DNA of 64,000 nucleotides from Nitrospirota bacterium (GCA_016234115.1 JACRHD010000025.1:1-64000); one strand, 5' to 3'; counted from the stretch's first letter, positions 9,429 to 17,929 are shown. Program-made: numbers and translations. The notes: a model not told the origin generated them from the letters alone.

Positions 9429-10766
9429 TTAAGCGCACGGTTGCCCGTCTTTTAATAACCCGGCCTTCAGTAAGGCATCCGAGGCCGCGTGTATGATATT
9501 GAATTCCATTCCCGCTCTCTCCGCAATATCCAGCAGACTGTGCCGCCCGTCCGACATGTTCAGCAGCCACAGCAGGGCCATCCGGTCCGCAGCCGCGTGA
9601 CTCTGTCCGCCTGTTGAGGCATACAGCCCCCTGCTGCCCAGTTGCGGTTCGCATTTGGGATTTGTATTGATATATCTCCTGTTGTTCTCAAGCACGTTGA
9701 GGACCGACAGATATTTAAGGAATGAGTCCGTAAGGTGCTCGGGCCTGACAAGATCGCAGTTGTCGGCCGAGGTGTGATATTCAGGATACTCCCCATGCGG
9801 TGTACGCTGCAGGCACCCGACGGGGAGGTTGAAACCGGGCGAGCAGTATTGCCTCTCGTCATAACCGTACGGCGAAAAATCGACCACGCGGTACAGGCCG
9901 CCTGAATGCTTCAGCACGTGTTCGACGGCCCTGTCGATCTCCGCGTTCCCCTGTCGGCTCCTTTTGTATGTGGACATGCCGGGGTCGCCGGCGGCAGTGA
10001 CTACCAGGCCGTGCCGGATGTTTTTTACGGCCTCTTCGTTCAGGGAAAGCCAGGTTATGGAGCCTATGGTGCCCGGTATGAAGAGGATACGGTATGAATA
10101 ACGCAAAGACAGAGAGCTCAGTCGCCTGCCGAGTAACGCCGTCAGGACCATGCCGGAAACGTTGTCGTTGCACAGCGACGGATGGCAGGCATGGCATGAC
10201 AGCAGAAATTCTTCCGGCGTTTGTCCCCTGAGATAATATTCCCCGTAGGTAAGATGACCGTCCCTGAGAGAGGAGTCGATATGCACTTCATACATGTCTT
10301 CCCGGAGCCCGGAGAATTTCCTGTGAGTCATGCAGAAGCCCCAATCCTCCTTGTAGTATGAAGTCCTGTACGGTATCCAGTCCGGGCGTTCAGGCAATGT
10401 GTGCAGATGTTCTCTCAATTTCGACAAAGGCATCTTTTCATGGACAGGGACGCTGTAGCCCATAACGTGCAGGTTGGACTCATTGAAATCTATTACCTTC
10501 TCGCCGCTTGAATTCCTGACGTATGCGTCCCTGATATTCCACTCCCTGGGCACTGTCCAGTCAAACACCCTGGTGCCGGTCGGCACTTCATGCACTGTCA
10601 GCGGCATATATTCGGAGATGATTTTCAGGCTCTCCCTGAAACCGTCTCCGGTGATGCTCCTGCAGATGGGGAACAGCCTTGTCATCAGTGCGGTCATTTC
10701 CCTGAAAAGCCCCTGCATGTCGGGGACCTTTCCGGTCCCGTTTCCAGTGAAGGCAATTTTATTCAT
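9429..10766 (-). CDS. DUF4910/DUF2172 aminopeptidase-like protein with winged-helix tail
   Basis: A 445-aa protein of the M28-like DUF4910 group. The core holds HACHPSLCNDNVSG (candidate metal ligands H and D) and a late segment DERQYCSPGFNLPVG followed by RTPHGEYPEYHTSADN. The C-terminal 70 residues look like a winged helix. Members recur in polysaccharide loci, often next to C-methyltransferase and 3,5-epimerase genes as here, so a role in sugar modification or deacylation is possible. In PGTIGSITWL a glycine occupies a position where I would expect an acidic residue in an active M28 peptidase, so peptidase activity is doubtful. Confidence 0.8.
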   Translation of the reverse strand: MNKIAFTGNGTGKVPDMQGLFREMTALMTRLFPICRSITGDGFRESLKIISEYMPLTVHEVPTGTRVFDWTVPREWNIRDAYVRNSSGEKVIDFNESNLHVMGYSVPVHEKMPLSKLREHLHTLPERPDWIPYRTSYYKEDWGFCMTHRKFSGLREDMYEVHIDSSLRDGHLTYGEYYLRGQTPEEFLLSCHACHPSLCNDNVSGMVLTALLGRRLSSLSLRYSYRILFIPGTIGSITWLSLNEEAVKNIRHGLVVTAAGDPGMSTYKRSRQGNAEIDRAVEHVLKHSGGLYRVVDFSPYGYDERQYCSPGFNLPVGCLQRTPHGEYPEYHTSADNCDLVRPEHLTDSFLKYLSVLNVLENNRRYINTNPKCEPQLGSRGLYASTGGQSHAAADRMALLWLLNMSDGRHSLLDIAERAGMEFNIIHAASDALLKAGLLKDGQPCA

Positions 10767-10790
10767 AGCGCAAAGGGCAGAGAGTTTCGC

Positions 10791-11324
10791 CTACGGCAAT
10801 TTGTAATCCGGATAGTGACGGTCCCGTTCCGACATGACCTTCACCTCGGCAGGCCACTCAACGGACAGGGCCGGATCATTCCACCTCACCCCGCGCGCCC
10901 GCTCGGGGTGATAAAACTCGGACATCTGATAGAAGACTTCGGTATCGTCTTCGAGGGTAAGAAAGCCGTGCGCGAACCCTTCGGGCACATACAGCATCGT
11001 CCTGTTTTCTCCGGAAAGCACCACGGGGAGCCACTGCCTGAAGGTCGCCGAGGCGGGCCGCAGATCTACGATCACGTCATAAACGCTCCCCCTCGTGCAC
11101 CTGATCAGTTTTGTTTCCGCATTTGGAGCGGCCTGGTAATGCATCCCCCTTAAGGTCCCTCGCTCCTTATTAAATGATATGCTGCATTGCGCCGGGGTCG
11201 TGACCAGACCATGCATTTCAAACTCCTTCCAGCACCACGTGCGCGCAAAAAACCCCCGCTCGTCCTCGAGTCTCTCCGGCTCGATTATATAAGCCCCTTT
11301 TAATTTCGTCTCCGTGAAAAGCAT
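10791..11324 (-). CDS. rfbC: dTDP-4-dehydrorhamnose 3,5-epimerase family protein
   Basis: A 177-aa cupin of the RmlC family. The catalytic histidine lies in RGMHYQ near residue 62 and the catalytic tyrosine region is EVFYQMSEFYHPE. RmlC itself epimerises C3 and C5 of dTDP-4-keto-6-deoxyglucose. No rmlA, rmlB or rmlD is in the window, but a C-methyltransferase lies 4 bp upstream and rfbF in the same operon. The substrate is therefore more likely a C-methylated 4-keto sugar on CDP, as with TylCVII-type epimerases. That substrate choice is inference. Confidence 0.88.
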   Translation of the reverse strand: MLFTETKLKGAYIIEPERLEDERGFFARTWCWKEFEMHGLVTTPAQCSISFNKERGTLRGMHYQAAPNAETKLIRCTRGSVYDVIVDLRPASATFRQWLPVVLSGENRTMLYVPEGFAHGFLTLEDDTEVFYQMSEFYHPERARGVRWNDPALSVEWPAEVKVMSERDRHYPDYKLP

Positions 11325-11328
11325 CCTG

Positions 11329-12570
11329 TTAAAGGACCGCCACCTCGGGAATTAGGACCACGAACTTCCCGCCCCACGCGCGAATATGAGACATCTGCCT
11401 CATGATCTCATCCTTGATGTTCCATGGAAGAAGGACCAGATAATCGGGTCTGCTCTCGCTGATTTTGTCCGGATGATATATCGGTATGCGCACGCCCGGC
11501 AGGAAGCGCCCCTGCTTGTGGGGGCTGCGGTCTACGGTATAATCGATGAAGTCCGTTCCGACGCCGCAGTAGTTCAGGAGGGTGTTGCCTTTGGCGGGCG
11601 CCCCGTATCCGGCCATGCTTTTCCCCCGCCGATTGTCGTCGATCATGAAATTCAGGATGTTCCTCTTTGTCTCCTTCACCTTTTCGCCGAACGACAGATA
11701 GCTCTCCAGCTTCAAAAACCCTTTTCCCCTTTCCCGTTCGGCAAGGTCGCCTACCCGTGCCTCGACGGGCCTTGAGCCGTCCTCCGCATGACATGCGTAT
11801 ATTCTCAGTGAGCCGCCGTGTGTCGGCAGCTCCTCAACGTCGAATATCTTCAGACCGTGCGCCGCAAATATTCTTCCTGCGGTCATAAAGGAAAAGTATG
11901 AGAAATGCTCATGATAGATGGTGTCGAACTGGTTCTCCTCCATGAGCTGCATCAGATGCGGAAACTCCATCGTCACAATCCCGCGCGGCTTCAGGATGAT
12001 CTTCATGCCTCTGACAAAGTCGTTCAGATCAGGCACGTGGGCAAGCACATTGTTGCCCACAAGGAGGTCCGCCCGGACGCCCTCCGTAAGCGCCAGCTCT
12101 GCGGCGGTCTTCGCGCCGAAAAATTTGACCACTGTCGGGATCCCCGCCCTTTCGGCGGCGCAGGCTACATTTACCGCAGGCTCGACCCCGAGGACCGGGA
12201 CCCCTCTTTGTTTAAAGTATTGAAGGAGATACCCGTCGTTGCTTGCGATCTCGACAATCAGGCTGCTCCCGTCAAACCCGAAACGCTCGGTCACCATGCC
12301 GGCATAGTCTTCAGCGTGCCTGAGCCAGGATTCGGAATAAGAGGAGAAGTAAGCGTAATCGCTGAAGATGGCTTCAGGGGATTCGAACACGGGCAACTGG
12401 ACCAGAAAACATTTCCCGCAGACATACGTGTGCAAAGGATAATAAGGCTCCATTTGACAAAGCTGTCCCGCTTCCAGATATGAATTCGCCATCGGCGACA
12501 TGCCGAGGTCCACGAAGGTCGTCTCCAGCGCGGACCCGCAAAATCTGCACTTATGATTATTGCCGTTCAT
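11329..12570 (-). CDS. NDP-4-keto-sugar C-methyltransferase (TylCIII-like)
   Basis: This 413-aa protein has three parts: an N-terminal zinc-binding segment (CRFCGS near residue 8 and CGKC near 51), a class I SAM-dependent core (IVEIASNDGYLL, and GNNVLAHVPDLNDF as the acidic loop), and the C-terminal Rossmann-like domain of this family (GYGAPAKGNTLLNY). YHEHFSYFS matches the catalytic Tyr/His-Glu/His region of sugar C3-methyltransferases. It would methylate C3 of a 4-keto-6-deoxy nucleotide sugar. It is tightly packed between the aminotransferase and epimerase genes. Confidence 0.9.
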   Translation of the reverse strand: MNGNNHKCRFCGSALETTFVDLGMSPMANSYLEAGQLCQMEPYYPLHTYVCGKCFLVQLPVFESPEAIFSDYAYFSSYSESWLRHAEDYAGMVTERFGFDGSSLIVEIASNDGYLLQYFKQRGVPVLGVEPAVNVACAAERAGIPTVVKFFGAKTAAELALTEGVRADLLVGNNVLAHVPDLNDFVRGMKIILKPRGIVTMEFPHLMQLMEENQFDTIYHEHFSYFSFMTAGRIFAAHGLKIFDVEELPTHGGSLRIYACHAEDGSRPVEARVGDLAERERGKGFLKLESYLSFGEKVKETKRNILNFMIDDNRRGKSMAGYGAPAKGNTLLNYCGVGTDFIDYTVDRSPHKQGRFLPGVRIPIYHPDKISESRPDYLVLLPWNIKDEIMRQMSHIRAWGGKFVVLIPEVAVL

Positions 12571-12604
12571 AACTGTCCGGAAATTAATAACATAGACCTA
12601 TACA

Positions 12605-13513
12605 TTATGAGGCTGAAAAACATGACAACTCCACAAAGGGATGAGGCATGGTCCCTTTAACGGCCTGGAAATATCTGTCCTGCAGGGCGCGCAGGACCGG
12701 CGGTTCTTTATGAAGCGGCAGGCCCTCGACCTCCCTGATCAACGTCACTTCGGCCAGGGTCCCGCAAATTGCGATCTCGTCGGCCACAAGCAGTTCGGTC
12801 CGGTCAATCGGGCGGCGGAAAAAATCGATTCCGAGCGAATGCGCCAGGGCTTCCACTATGTCGACGGTTATGCTTTCAAGCGCTCCTTCAGTCGCAGGAG
12901 GCGTATAAACGGCCCCGTCGCGGACGATAAGTACGCAGGAACCGGTGGCCTCGGCGACACGGCCCCACTGATTGAGAAGGACCATATCCTCGCACCCCCT
13001 GGCCCGGCCTTCGATCCTTGCGAGACGGCCTGCCTGGTAGTTGGTGCTCGTCTTGATCCTGGCGGGCAGAGACACGTCGGCGCTGCGCCGCCAGGAGCTC
13101 ACGCCGAGATTGATGGATTGGGGTATCTGCTTATTCTGGTGATAAGCGGTCACGACCAGGTCGGCTACCGTGTTTTCGCCCCAATGCCCCTCGATTACAT
13201 AAAGGGTCGTACGCGCCCACATGTCCCTGTCCGGCTCAAGCAGCGCCCCCATAAGGTCGCGGACGGCCTTCACGTATTCATCATAGGTCTGATTGAAGGG
13301 GATGTGCAGCAGCCGGGCGGACCGGCGGAGCCTCTCGTAATGCTGACGGAGTTTAACGATGCCGAAACTTCCGTCAGGCTGCCAGTATCCCTTGAGCCCT
13401 TCAAACACGTTCAGACCGCGGGTCACGGCCTCGCACCCCACATGCAGCGTCGCCTCATCCCAAGGTCTGAGCCTTCCTCCCATATAGACGAACTTCGGTC
13501 TTTGCAGTTGCAT
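12605..13513 (-). CDS. Class IV PLP aminotransferase (branched-chain type)
   Basis: A 302-aa fold-type IV enzyme. The Schiff-base lysine is likely in RIKTSTNYQAG, and EATGSCVLIV plus ELLVADEIAICGTLAEV match the PLP phosphate-binding elements. ATG 13513 is chosen because CAGGAGG precedes it and it overlaps the SDR stop by one base (TGATG); an earlier start would overlap the SDR by 51 bp. Sequence alone suggests IlvE-type transamination, but the location inside a nucleotide-sugar operon and the tight coupling raise the possibility of a dedicated role in glycan decoration. Confidence 0.85.
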   Translation of the reverse strand: MQLQRPKFVYMGGRLRPWDEATLHVGCEAVTRGLNVFEGLKGYWQPDGSFGIVKLRQHYERLRRSARLLHIPFNQTYDEYVKAVRDLMGALLEPDRDMWARTTLYVIEGHWGENTVADLVVTAYHQNKQIPQSINLGVSSWRRSADVSLPARIKTSTNYQAGRLARIEGRARGCEDMVLLNQWGRVAEATGSCVLIVRDGAVYTPPATEGALESITVDIVEALAHSLGIDFFRRPIDRTELLVADEIAICGTLAEVTLIREVEGLPLHKEPPVLRALQDRYFQAVKGTMPHPFVELSCFSAS

Positions 13514-14598
13514 CACTTTTGCCTCCTGACTGTTGATTCTACTCCGGACATCCTGCCCGCCCATTCAAGGTCCTCCGTCAACAACCCCTGTTCCCTCAAA
13601 CTCGTCAGCGCCTTCAGTCTCATGAAACCGGAGCTCCTGAAGTTCCCGTCCCTGAAATTCATGGCCTCCAGGCCTTCTTTCAATTCCTTAATGGCCTGCG
13701 CGAGGCCGACCGACGGCTGATATTGCGGGGCCAGACTCCTGAACAACCCGAAGCCCACCCTGTAAGAGCGCTTGTCCGGCTGTGCGTTTCCGTTTATCGA
13801 AACTTCCACGCCGGGGATGAGGGACGCCACGGCCCCGGCAAGTTCTCCGACCTGATAATTCCACTCATCGCTGCCGACGTTTACGGCCAGGAAATCCCCT
13901 CCGTTTTGCGCTTCTCCCGCAACCGCCCAGTCCACCGCCTTCGCCATGTCCTTGATATCGATCAACGGTCTCCAGGGCGTGCCGTCGCTGAGGATGGTGA
14001 TCTTTCCGGTCGATACCGCCCCTGCGACAAAATCATTAAGGACCAGGTCCAGTCGAAGACGCTCGCTCATTCCGCAGGCCGTTGAAAACCTGAGAGATGT
14101 TACCCTGAAGCGGCCGTCGGCGAGCAGTTTCAGGTCTCTCTCTGTCGCGACCTTCGATTTCGCGTACGCGGTCAGAGGGTTGAGCGCGGAATCCTCAGTC
14201 CTCGGCCCGTCGTCGGCAGCCCCGTACATGCTGCAGCTCGAGGCGTAGACGAAATTCTTCACCCCCGCTTCTTTCGCCTTTTTTGCCAGGGCGATGCTCG
14301 CGACGTGATTAATGTCGTAAGTGACCTTCTCGAATGTATTGCCCATCGGATCATTGGAAATCGCGGCCAGATGCACTATGGAATCCACACCTTCAAGCAC
14401 GTCGGTCGAAAGATTCCTTACGTCCATAAAATATTGAGTGTCCACCCTGCACTCGGGCAGGACCGCGGCATTCGTCAAACAGTTCGCAAAATATCCCATA
14501 TCGAGTCCGGCCAGTAAAGCGTCGGGGTAAGATGACCGCAGTCTTTGTACTACTGCGGGACCGATATAACCCATATTGCCGGTAATCAGTATTTTCAT
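13513..14598 (-). CDS. Extended SDR, NDP-sugar epimerase/reductase
   Basis: A 361-aa extended short-chain dehydrogenase. The nucleotide site is TGNMGYIG at the N-terminus, the catalytic serine segment is YASSCSMYG, and YAKSK is the YxxxK pair. SSCSMYG-type SDRs commonly accompany RfbF and sugar C-methyltransferases. The enzyme may reduce or epimerise the 4-keto group of the CDP-sugar, or supply the 4,6-dehydration that is otherwise missing. AAAGGAG precedes the ATG. The last 50 residues after the SDR core have no clear counterpart and overlap the BCAT-like gene by one base. Confidence 0.88.
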   Translation of the reverse strand: MKILITGNMGYIGPAVVQRLRSSYPDALLAGLDMGYFANCLTNAAVLPECRVDTQYFMDVRNLSTDVLEGVDSIVHLAAISNDPMGNTFEKVTYDINHVASIALAKKAKEAGVKNFVYASSCSMYGAADDGPRTEDSALNPLTAYAKSKVATERDLKLLADGRFRVTSLRFSTACGMSERLRLDLVLNDFVAGAVSTGKITILSDGTPWRPLIDIKDMAKAVDWAVAGEAQNGGDFLAVNVGSDEWNYQVGELAGAVASLIPGVEVSINGNAQPDKRSYRVGFGLFRSLAPQYQPSVGLAQAIKELKEGLEAMNFRDGNFRSSGFMRLKALTSLREQGLLTEDLEWAGRMSGVESTVRRQK

Positions 14599-14613
14599 GA
14601 CTTTTCTCCTTTA

Positions 14614-14817
14614 ATCCGGATTATTCATAAACTCCAGGAGGTATGATTGAAAAACATGTTGCTGCAATACCTTGGCCGGAATTTTCGCGTTGTGTAAAAA
14701 GTACACTCTGTAAAAGCAATAACTTAAATAGCGAAAAGTCCTTACAAATAATCTCATTGCTTTGAAGATGTTTTTCAATCATGCCTCCCGCAGTACGATA
14801 TTCGTGAATAATCCGGG
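14614..14817. repeat. Imperfect inverted repeat pair between SDR and rfbF genes
   Basis: Arms at about 14614-14658 and 14767-14817 are inverted copies. Both contain CCGGATTATTCA and, after 13-19 unlike bases, GGAGG(T/C)ATGATTGAAAAACAT, which matches at 21 of 22 positions. The 108-bp interior is AT-rich with no convincing gene. The arms fill most of the space between the rfbF stop and the SDR ribosome site. It could be a small transposon-like relic or a long hairpin in the operon mRNA. Confidence 0.65.
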
Positions 14818-14831
14818 TCAATACTCAGCCG

Positions 14832-15605
14832 TTACCATACCTTCCAGGGCGCCCCCCCGGAATTCCACAGACCTTCAAGCTCATATTTATCTCTTAAGGT
14901 GTCCATGGGATGCCAGAACCCGTAATATTTATAAGCGGACAGATTGCCTTCGTCAGCCAGGTTCCGCATCGGTTCCTGCTCCCATACCACAGCGTCGTCC
15001 TCAATATACTCCATCACCCCCGGCTCCAGCACGAAAAAGCCCCCGTTTATCCATGCATCGTCGCCGTCGGGCTTTTCCCTGAAACTCGCTATCTTTGATC
15101 TCTCGTCATTGATTTTTATGACGCCGAACCTGCCGGGGGGCTGGACGGCCGTTACAGTGGCCAGGGTCTTTTGAGATTTATGAAACTCGACCAGTTTCAC
15201 AATATTGATGTCGCTCACCCCATCTCCGTATGTGAAACAGAACGTCTCGTCTCCGACATGGTCTTTTATTCTCCTGAGACGCCCGCCGGTCATCGTCTGT
15301 TCACCCGTGTCGACCATCGTGATCTTCCACGGCTCCACCCCGTTTTTATGGATGTCGATTCTGTTGCTTTGAAGGTCGAGGGTGACGTCCGCCGCGCGCA
15401 GAAAGTAGGTGGAAAAGTATTCTTTAATCATATATCCTTTGTATCCGCAGCAGATGATAAAATCGTTGATGCCGTATGCCGAGTAGATCTTCATGATATG
15501 CCAGAGGATGGGTTTTCCGCCGATCTCCACCATCGGCTTGGGTCTGATAGTTGTTTCTTCGGAGAGTCGTGTGCCCAACCCTCCGGCAAGGATTACCGCC
15601 TTCAT
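14832..15605 (-). CDS. rfbF: Glucose-1-phosphate cytidylyltransferase
   Basis: A 257-aa nucleotidyltransferase that makes CDP-glucose from CTP and glucose-1-phosphate. It begins MKAVILAGGLGTRLSEET with the RPKPMVEIGGKPILWHI segment, and TYGDGVSDIN holds the metal-binding aspartate. WINGGFFVLEP and the YGFWHPMDTLRDK end are hallmarks of RfbF rather than RmlA. Length is typical. GAAAGGAG lies upstream. It should start the CDP-sugar branch encoded by the genes below it; the usual partner, CDP-glucose 4,6-dehydratase, is not seen in the window. Confidence 0.95.
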   Translation of the reverse strand: MKAVILAGGLGTRLSEETTIRPKPMVEIGGKPILWHIMKIYSAYGINDFIICCGYKGYMIKEYFSTYFLRAADVTLDLQSNRIDIHKNGVEPWKITMVDTGEQTMTGGRLRRIKDHVGDETFCFTYGDGVSDINIVKLVEFHKSQKTLATVTAVQPPGRFGVIKINDERSKIASFREKPDGDDAWINGGFFVLEPGVMEYIEDDAVVWEQEPMRNLADEGNLSAYKYYGFWHPMDTLRDKYELEGLWNSGGAPWKVW

Positions 15606-15623
15606 CTTATGCTCCTTTCGAAT

Positions 15624-15749
15624 TTACTTTCTGTAATGGGCCCGCTCTATCCTCTCGTCTTCCCTGGCTGCCGCCGACAGGACAGCCATGACTACGATCC
15701 CGATAAAACCTCCCAAGAGAAATGCGCCAAGGATCAAAAGCCATTGCAT
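15624..15749 (-). CDS. 41-aa single-pass membrane protein (DUF3789-like)
   Basis: An ATG at 15749 with GGGGGAGG five bases upstream opens a 41-codon frame. A hydrophobic glycine-rich helix (about residues 3-24, including LLGGFIG) is followed by a charged tail (REDERIERAHYRK), predicting an inner-membrane protein with a cytoplasmic C-terminus. An in-frame ATG 21 bases earlier lacks a ribosome site. The pattern resembles small DUF3789-type proteins. It lies between the PglF-like gene and rfbF in the same direction, so it may be an accessory peptide of the membrane-bound glycan machinery. Function unknown. Confidence 0.6.
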   Translation of the reverse strand: MQWLLILGAFLLGGFIGIVVMAVLSAAAREDERIERAHYRK

Positions 15750-15847
15750 GGTCGCCTCCCCCTCATTCATGCCCTTTGCGCAGAGGCCGGACTTACTGCT
15801 GCGCGCGGGGGAAATGATGTATTGAATTTATTAACCGGCGCTTATGT

Positions 15848-17929
15848 TTATATTTGCCGCCTCTCATTCAACGTCTTTCCGTTGTTAAAGTCCGGCAATA
15901 TCCGCTGCAGGGCGGGGACAATGCCGTCTACCGAATAATTCCTGACTATGCGCTCAAACTCCGCAATGCAGCCGTCAAGGTCGGCTGTCGGAGCGGGCTG
16001 AGGGACCGCTATCCTGAGCTTTTCATGAATGGAGGGAATCATTGTTTCCGACTTGTCAAAAAGCTCTTCATACATTTTCTCTCCGGCCCGCAGTCCCGTA
16101 CACTGGATCTTGATCTCCCTGTCCGGAATAAATCCCGCGAGTCTTATGACGTTTTCCGCAAGGTCCATTATCTTCACGGGCTTGCCCATGTCCAGCACGA
16201 ATATCTCCCCCCCGTTTCCGACGGACGCCGCAAGCAGCACAAGCTGGACCGCTTCGGGAATGAGCATGAAGAACCTCTTCATATCCGGGTGCGTTACCGT
16301 CAGGGGCCCGCCCTTGCTCAGTTGCTCCTTGAACAGGGGGACGACGCTCCCGCTGCTGCCCAGGACGTTTCCGAACCTGACGGTCTTGAATTTCGTGCCG
16401 GAAGTCGAGTTTTTCATTACCGTCAGAAACTCGGCCACCCGCTTGGTCGCCCCCATGATGCTTGACGGGTTTACCGCCTTGTCGGTCGATATCATCACGA
16501 AACTCTCAGCACGATATTTCGCTGTAATATCGATAAGATTTTTTGTCCCGAGAATATTGTTCCTTACGGCTTCGACGGGGTTGTATTCCATCAGGGGCAC
16601 ATGTTTGTGGGCCGCGGCATGAAAGACAAGTTTGGGCCTGTATATTGAAAATATGTGATCCATCGTCGGGGCGTCGCTTACATCTCCTATAACCGGCACG
16701 ACGGCGCTCCGGTGTTTCCCGTTGCCGTTGCCGTTCTCCGCCCTCAGCTCGACGTCTATGCCGAACAGGCCGTTTTCATACCGGTCAAGCATTACAAGCT
16801 CCGAGGGGCCGTACTTCAATATCTGTCTGCAAAGCTCCGAGCCTATCGAGCCCCCGGCGCCGGTCACAAGAATGGATTTGTTCTCGATATAATTTCTGAC
16901 CGATTCAATATTTGTCCTGACCGGCTCTCTCTGAAGAAGGTCTTCGACTGAAATCGGTTTCATGTGAGAGATGCCGAACTGCTTCTGGAGAAATGAGACG
17001 AGCCTGTCTTCGGAAATATACCCGAGCTTTACAAGCTTGGACCCGAGCCTCCCACCTTCCTTCTTTTGCAGTTCCAGCGCCTGCTGCACTTTTTCTTCGG
17101 TCACCAGGCCGGCGTTTATCAGTTGCTGCCCGAACTTCGCGGCCGACGCTATGTTGCCGTCAATTATGTCGTTTATTCCCGGCAGCCTTTTAATCGGGAT
17201 ATTGTAAGACTTGCTCAATTCGTAAATCTTCCTGATATTGTCGTTGTTCCTTGAAGAGATGGTGACAAGGATTTCATCGGGATAAAATGTTTCGATAACA
17301 TAGGGGATCATGCTTATGGGTCCGAATATGGGCATACCGTGTACAACGAGCCCTTTTTTATACGGGTCGTCGTCGATGAAGCCTATCGGATGATATGCCG
17401 ACTTCGGATTGTTTTTTATGTCCTTCGCGATCTTCACCCCCGCGTCCCCGGCGCCGACCACAAGAATTTTCTTTCCGGAATGCCGTGAGTTCAGGTACTC
17501 TTTAAACACAGTTATAAAAAGCCTGCTGCTGCCTGAAAAGATAGTAATAAGCAGAAGGTCGATCACATATACCGAGCGGGGATATGGCGCGCTTCCCGTA
17601 AAAATTGTATTTGAAACGGCGAATATTATACTTCCGGCAGTCATGAATTCTATGATTCTGACGATGTCGCGGAGTCCCGAATAACTCCACATGTCCCTGC
17701 AGAGACCTCCCTTGATATACAGGGAAAGACGTATCGCGAGGAGAAGGGGCAGGCTGTGCAGAAACACGCCCAGATGACCGTTCAGGGTAATGGAGTCGAG
17801 CCTGATCATAAACGCCAGATAGTTGGCCAGCGCGGTTTCAAGGAGATGAACAATAGCGACCGCGACCCGCCTGTTTCCGACAATGAGATCTTTAAAAAAT
17901 TGATATATGTGTTTCGAAATCTTGCTCAT
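15848..17929 (-). CDS. PglF/CapD-type NDP-sugar 4,6-dehydratase with MshEN-like insert
   Basis: This 693-aa protein has about four membrane spans (residues 20-140), a CoA-binding-like Rossmann domain (VVGAGDAG at 157-164), an unusual insert (265-320), and a C-terminal SDR with VTGAGGSIGSE at 355-365 and STDKAVNPSSIMGATK at 481-496. The latter carries the Asp-Lys pair and the methionine that replaces tyrosine in PglF-like 4,6-dehydratases. It likely makes UDP-4-keto-6-deoxy-GlcNAc or a relative at the inner membrane. The insert fits the two-repeat cyclic-di-GMP-binding MshEN pattern, suggesting allosteric control. Family members are normally about 600-640 aa, so the extra length matches the insert. 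Confidence 0.93.
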   Translation of the reverse strand: MSKISKHIYQFFKDLIVGNRRVAVAIVHLLETALANYLAFMIRLDSITLNGHLGVFLHSLPLLLAIRLSLYIKGGLCRDMWSYSGLRDIVRIIEFMTAGSIIFAVSNTIFTGSAPYPRSVYVIDLLLITIFSGSSRLFITVFKEYLNSRHSGKKILVVGAGDAGVKIAKDIKNNPKSAYHPIGFIDDDPYKKGLVVHGMPIFGPISMIPYVIETFYPDEILVTISSRNNDNIRKIYELSKSYNIPIKRLPGINDIIDGNIASAAKFGQQLINAGLVTEEKVQQALELQKKEGGRLGSKLVKLGYISEDRLVSFLQKQFGISHMKPISVEDLLQREPVRTNIESVRNYIENKSILVTGAGGSIGSELCRQILKYGPSELVMLDRYENGLFGIDVELRAENGNGNGKHRSAVVPVIGDVSDAPTMDHIFSIYRPKLVFHAAAHKHVPLMEYNPVEAVRNNILGTKNLIDITAKYRAESFVMISTDKAVNPSSIMGATKRVAEFLTVMKNSTSGTKFKTVRFGNVLGSSGSVVPLFKEQLSKGGPLTVTHPDMKRFFMLIPEAVQLVLLAASVGNGGEIFVLDMGKPVKIMDLAENVIRLAGFIPDREIKIQCTGLRAGEKMYEELFDKSETMIPSIHEKLRIAVPQPAPTADLDGCIAEFERIVRNYSVDGIVPALQRILPDFNNGKTLNERRQI
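16970..17137 (-). other. MshEN-like cyclic-di-GMP-binding module within the dehydratase
   Basis: Residues 265-288 and 294-317 form two 24-residue motifs separated by exactly five residues. Both fit R-L-G-x2-(LVI)2-x2-G-(hydrophobic)2-x4-(LVI)-x3-L-x2-Q. The second is exact except for tyrosine in the first hydrophobic position after G303; the first has K265-F266 in place of Arg-Leu. This is the known signature of MshEN (GspE N-terminal) domains, which bind cyclic di-GMP in MshE. The insert lies between the two Rossmann domains, where ordinary PglF/CapD proteins have a short linker. Binding is inferred from the motif. Confidence 0.8.

Noticed and set aside
12641-13720. 359-codon plus-strand frame
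   Set aside because: Antisense to the class IV aminotransferase and SDR genes; no family resemblance and no ribosome site.
14621-14821. 66-codon minus-strand frame between rfbF and the SDR
   Set aside because: It merely reads through both arms of the inverted repeat; composition is not protein-like.
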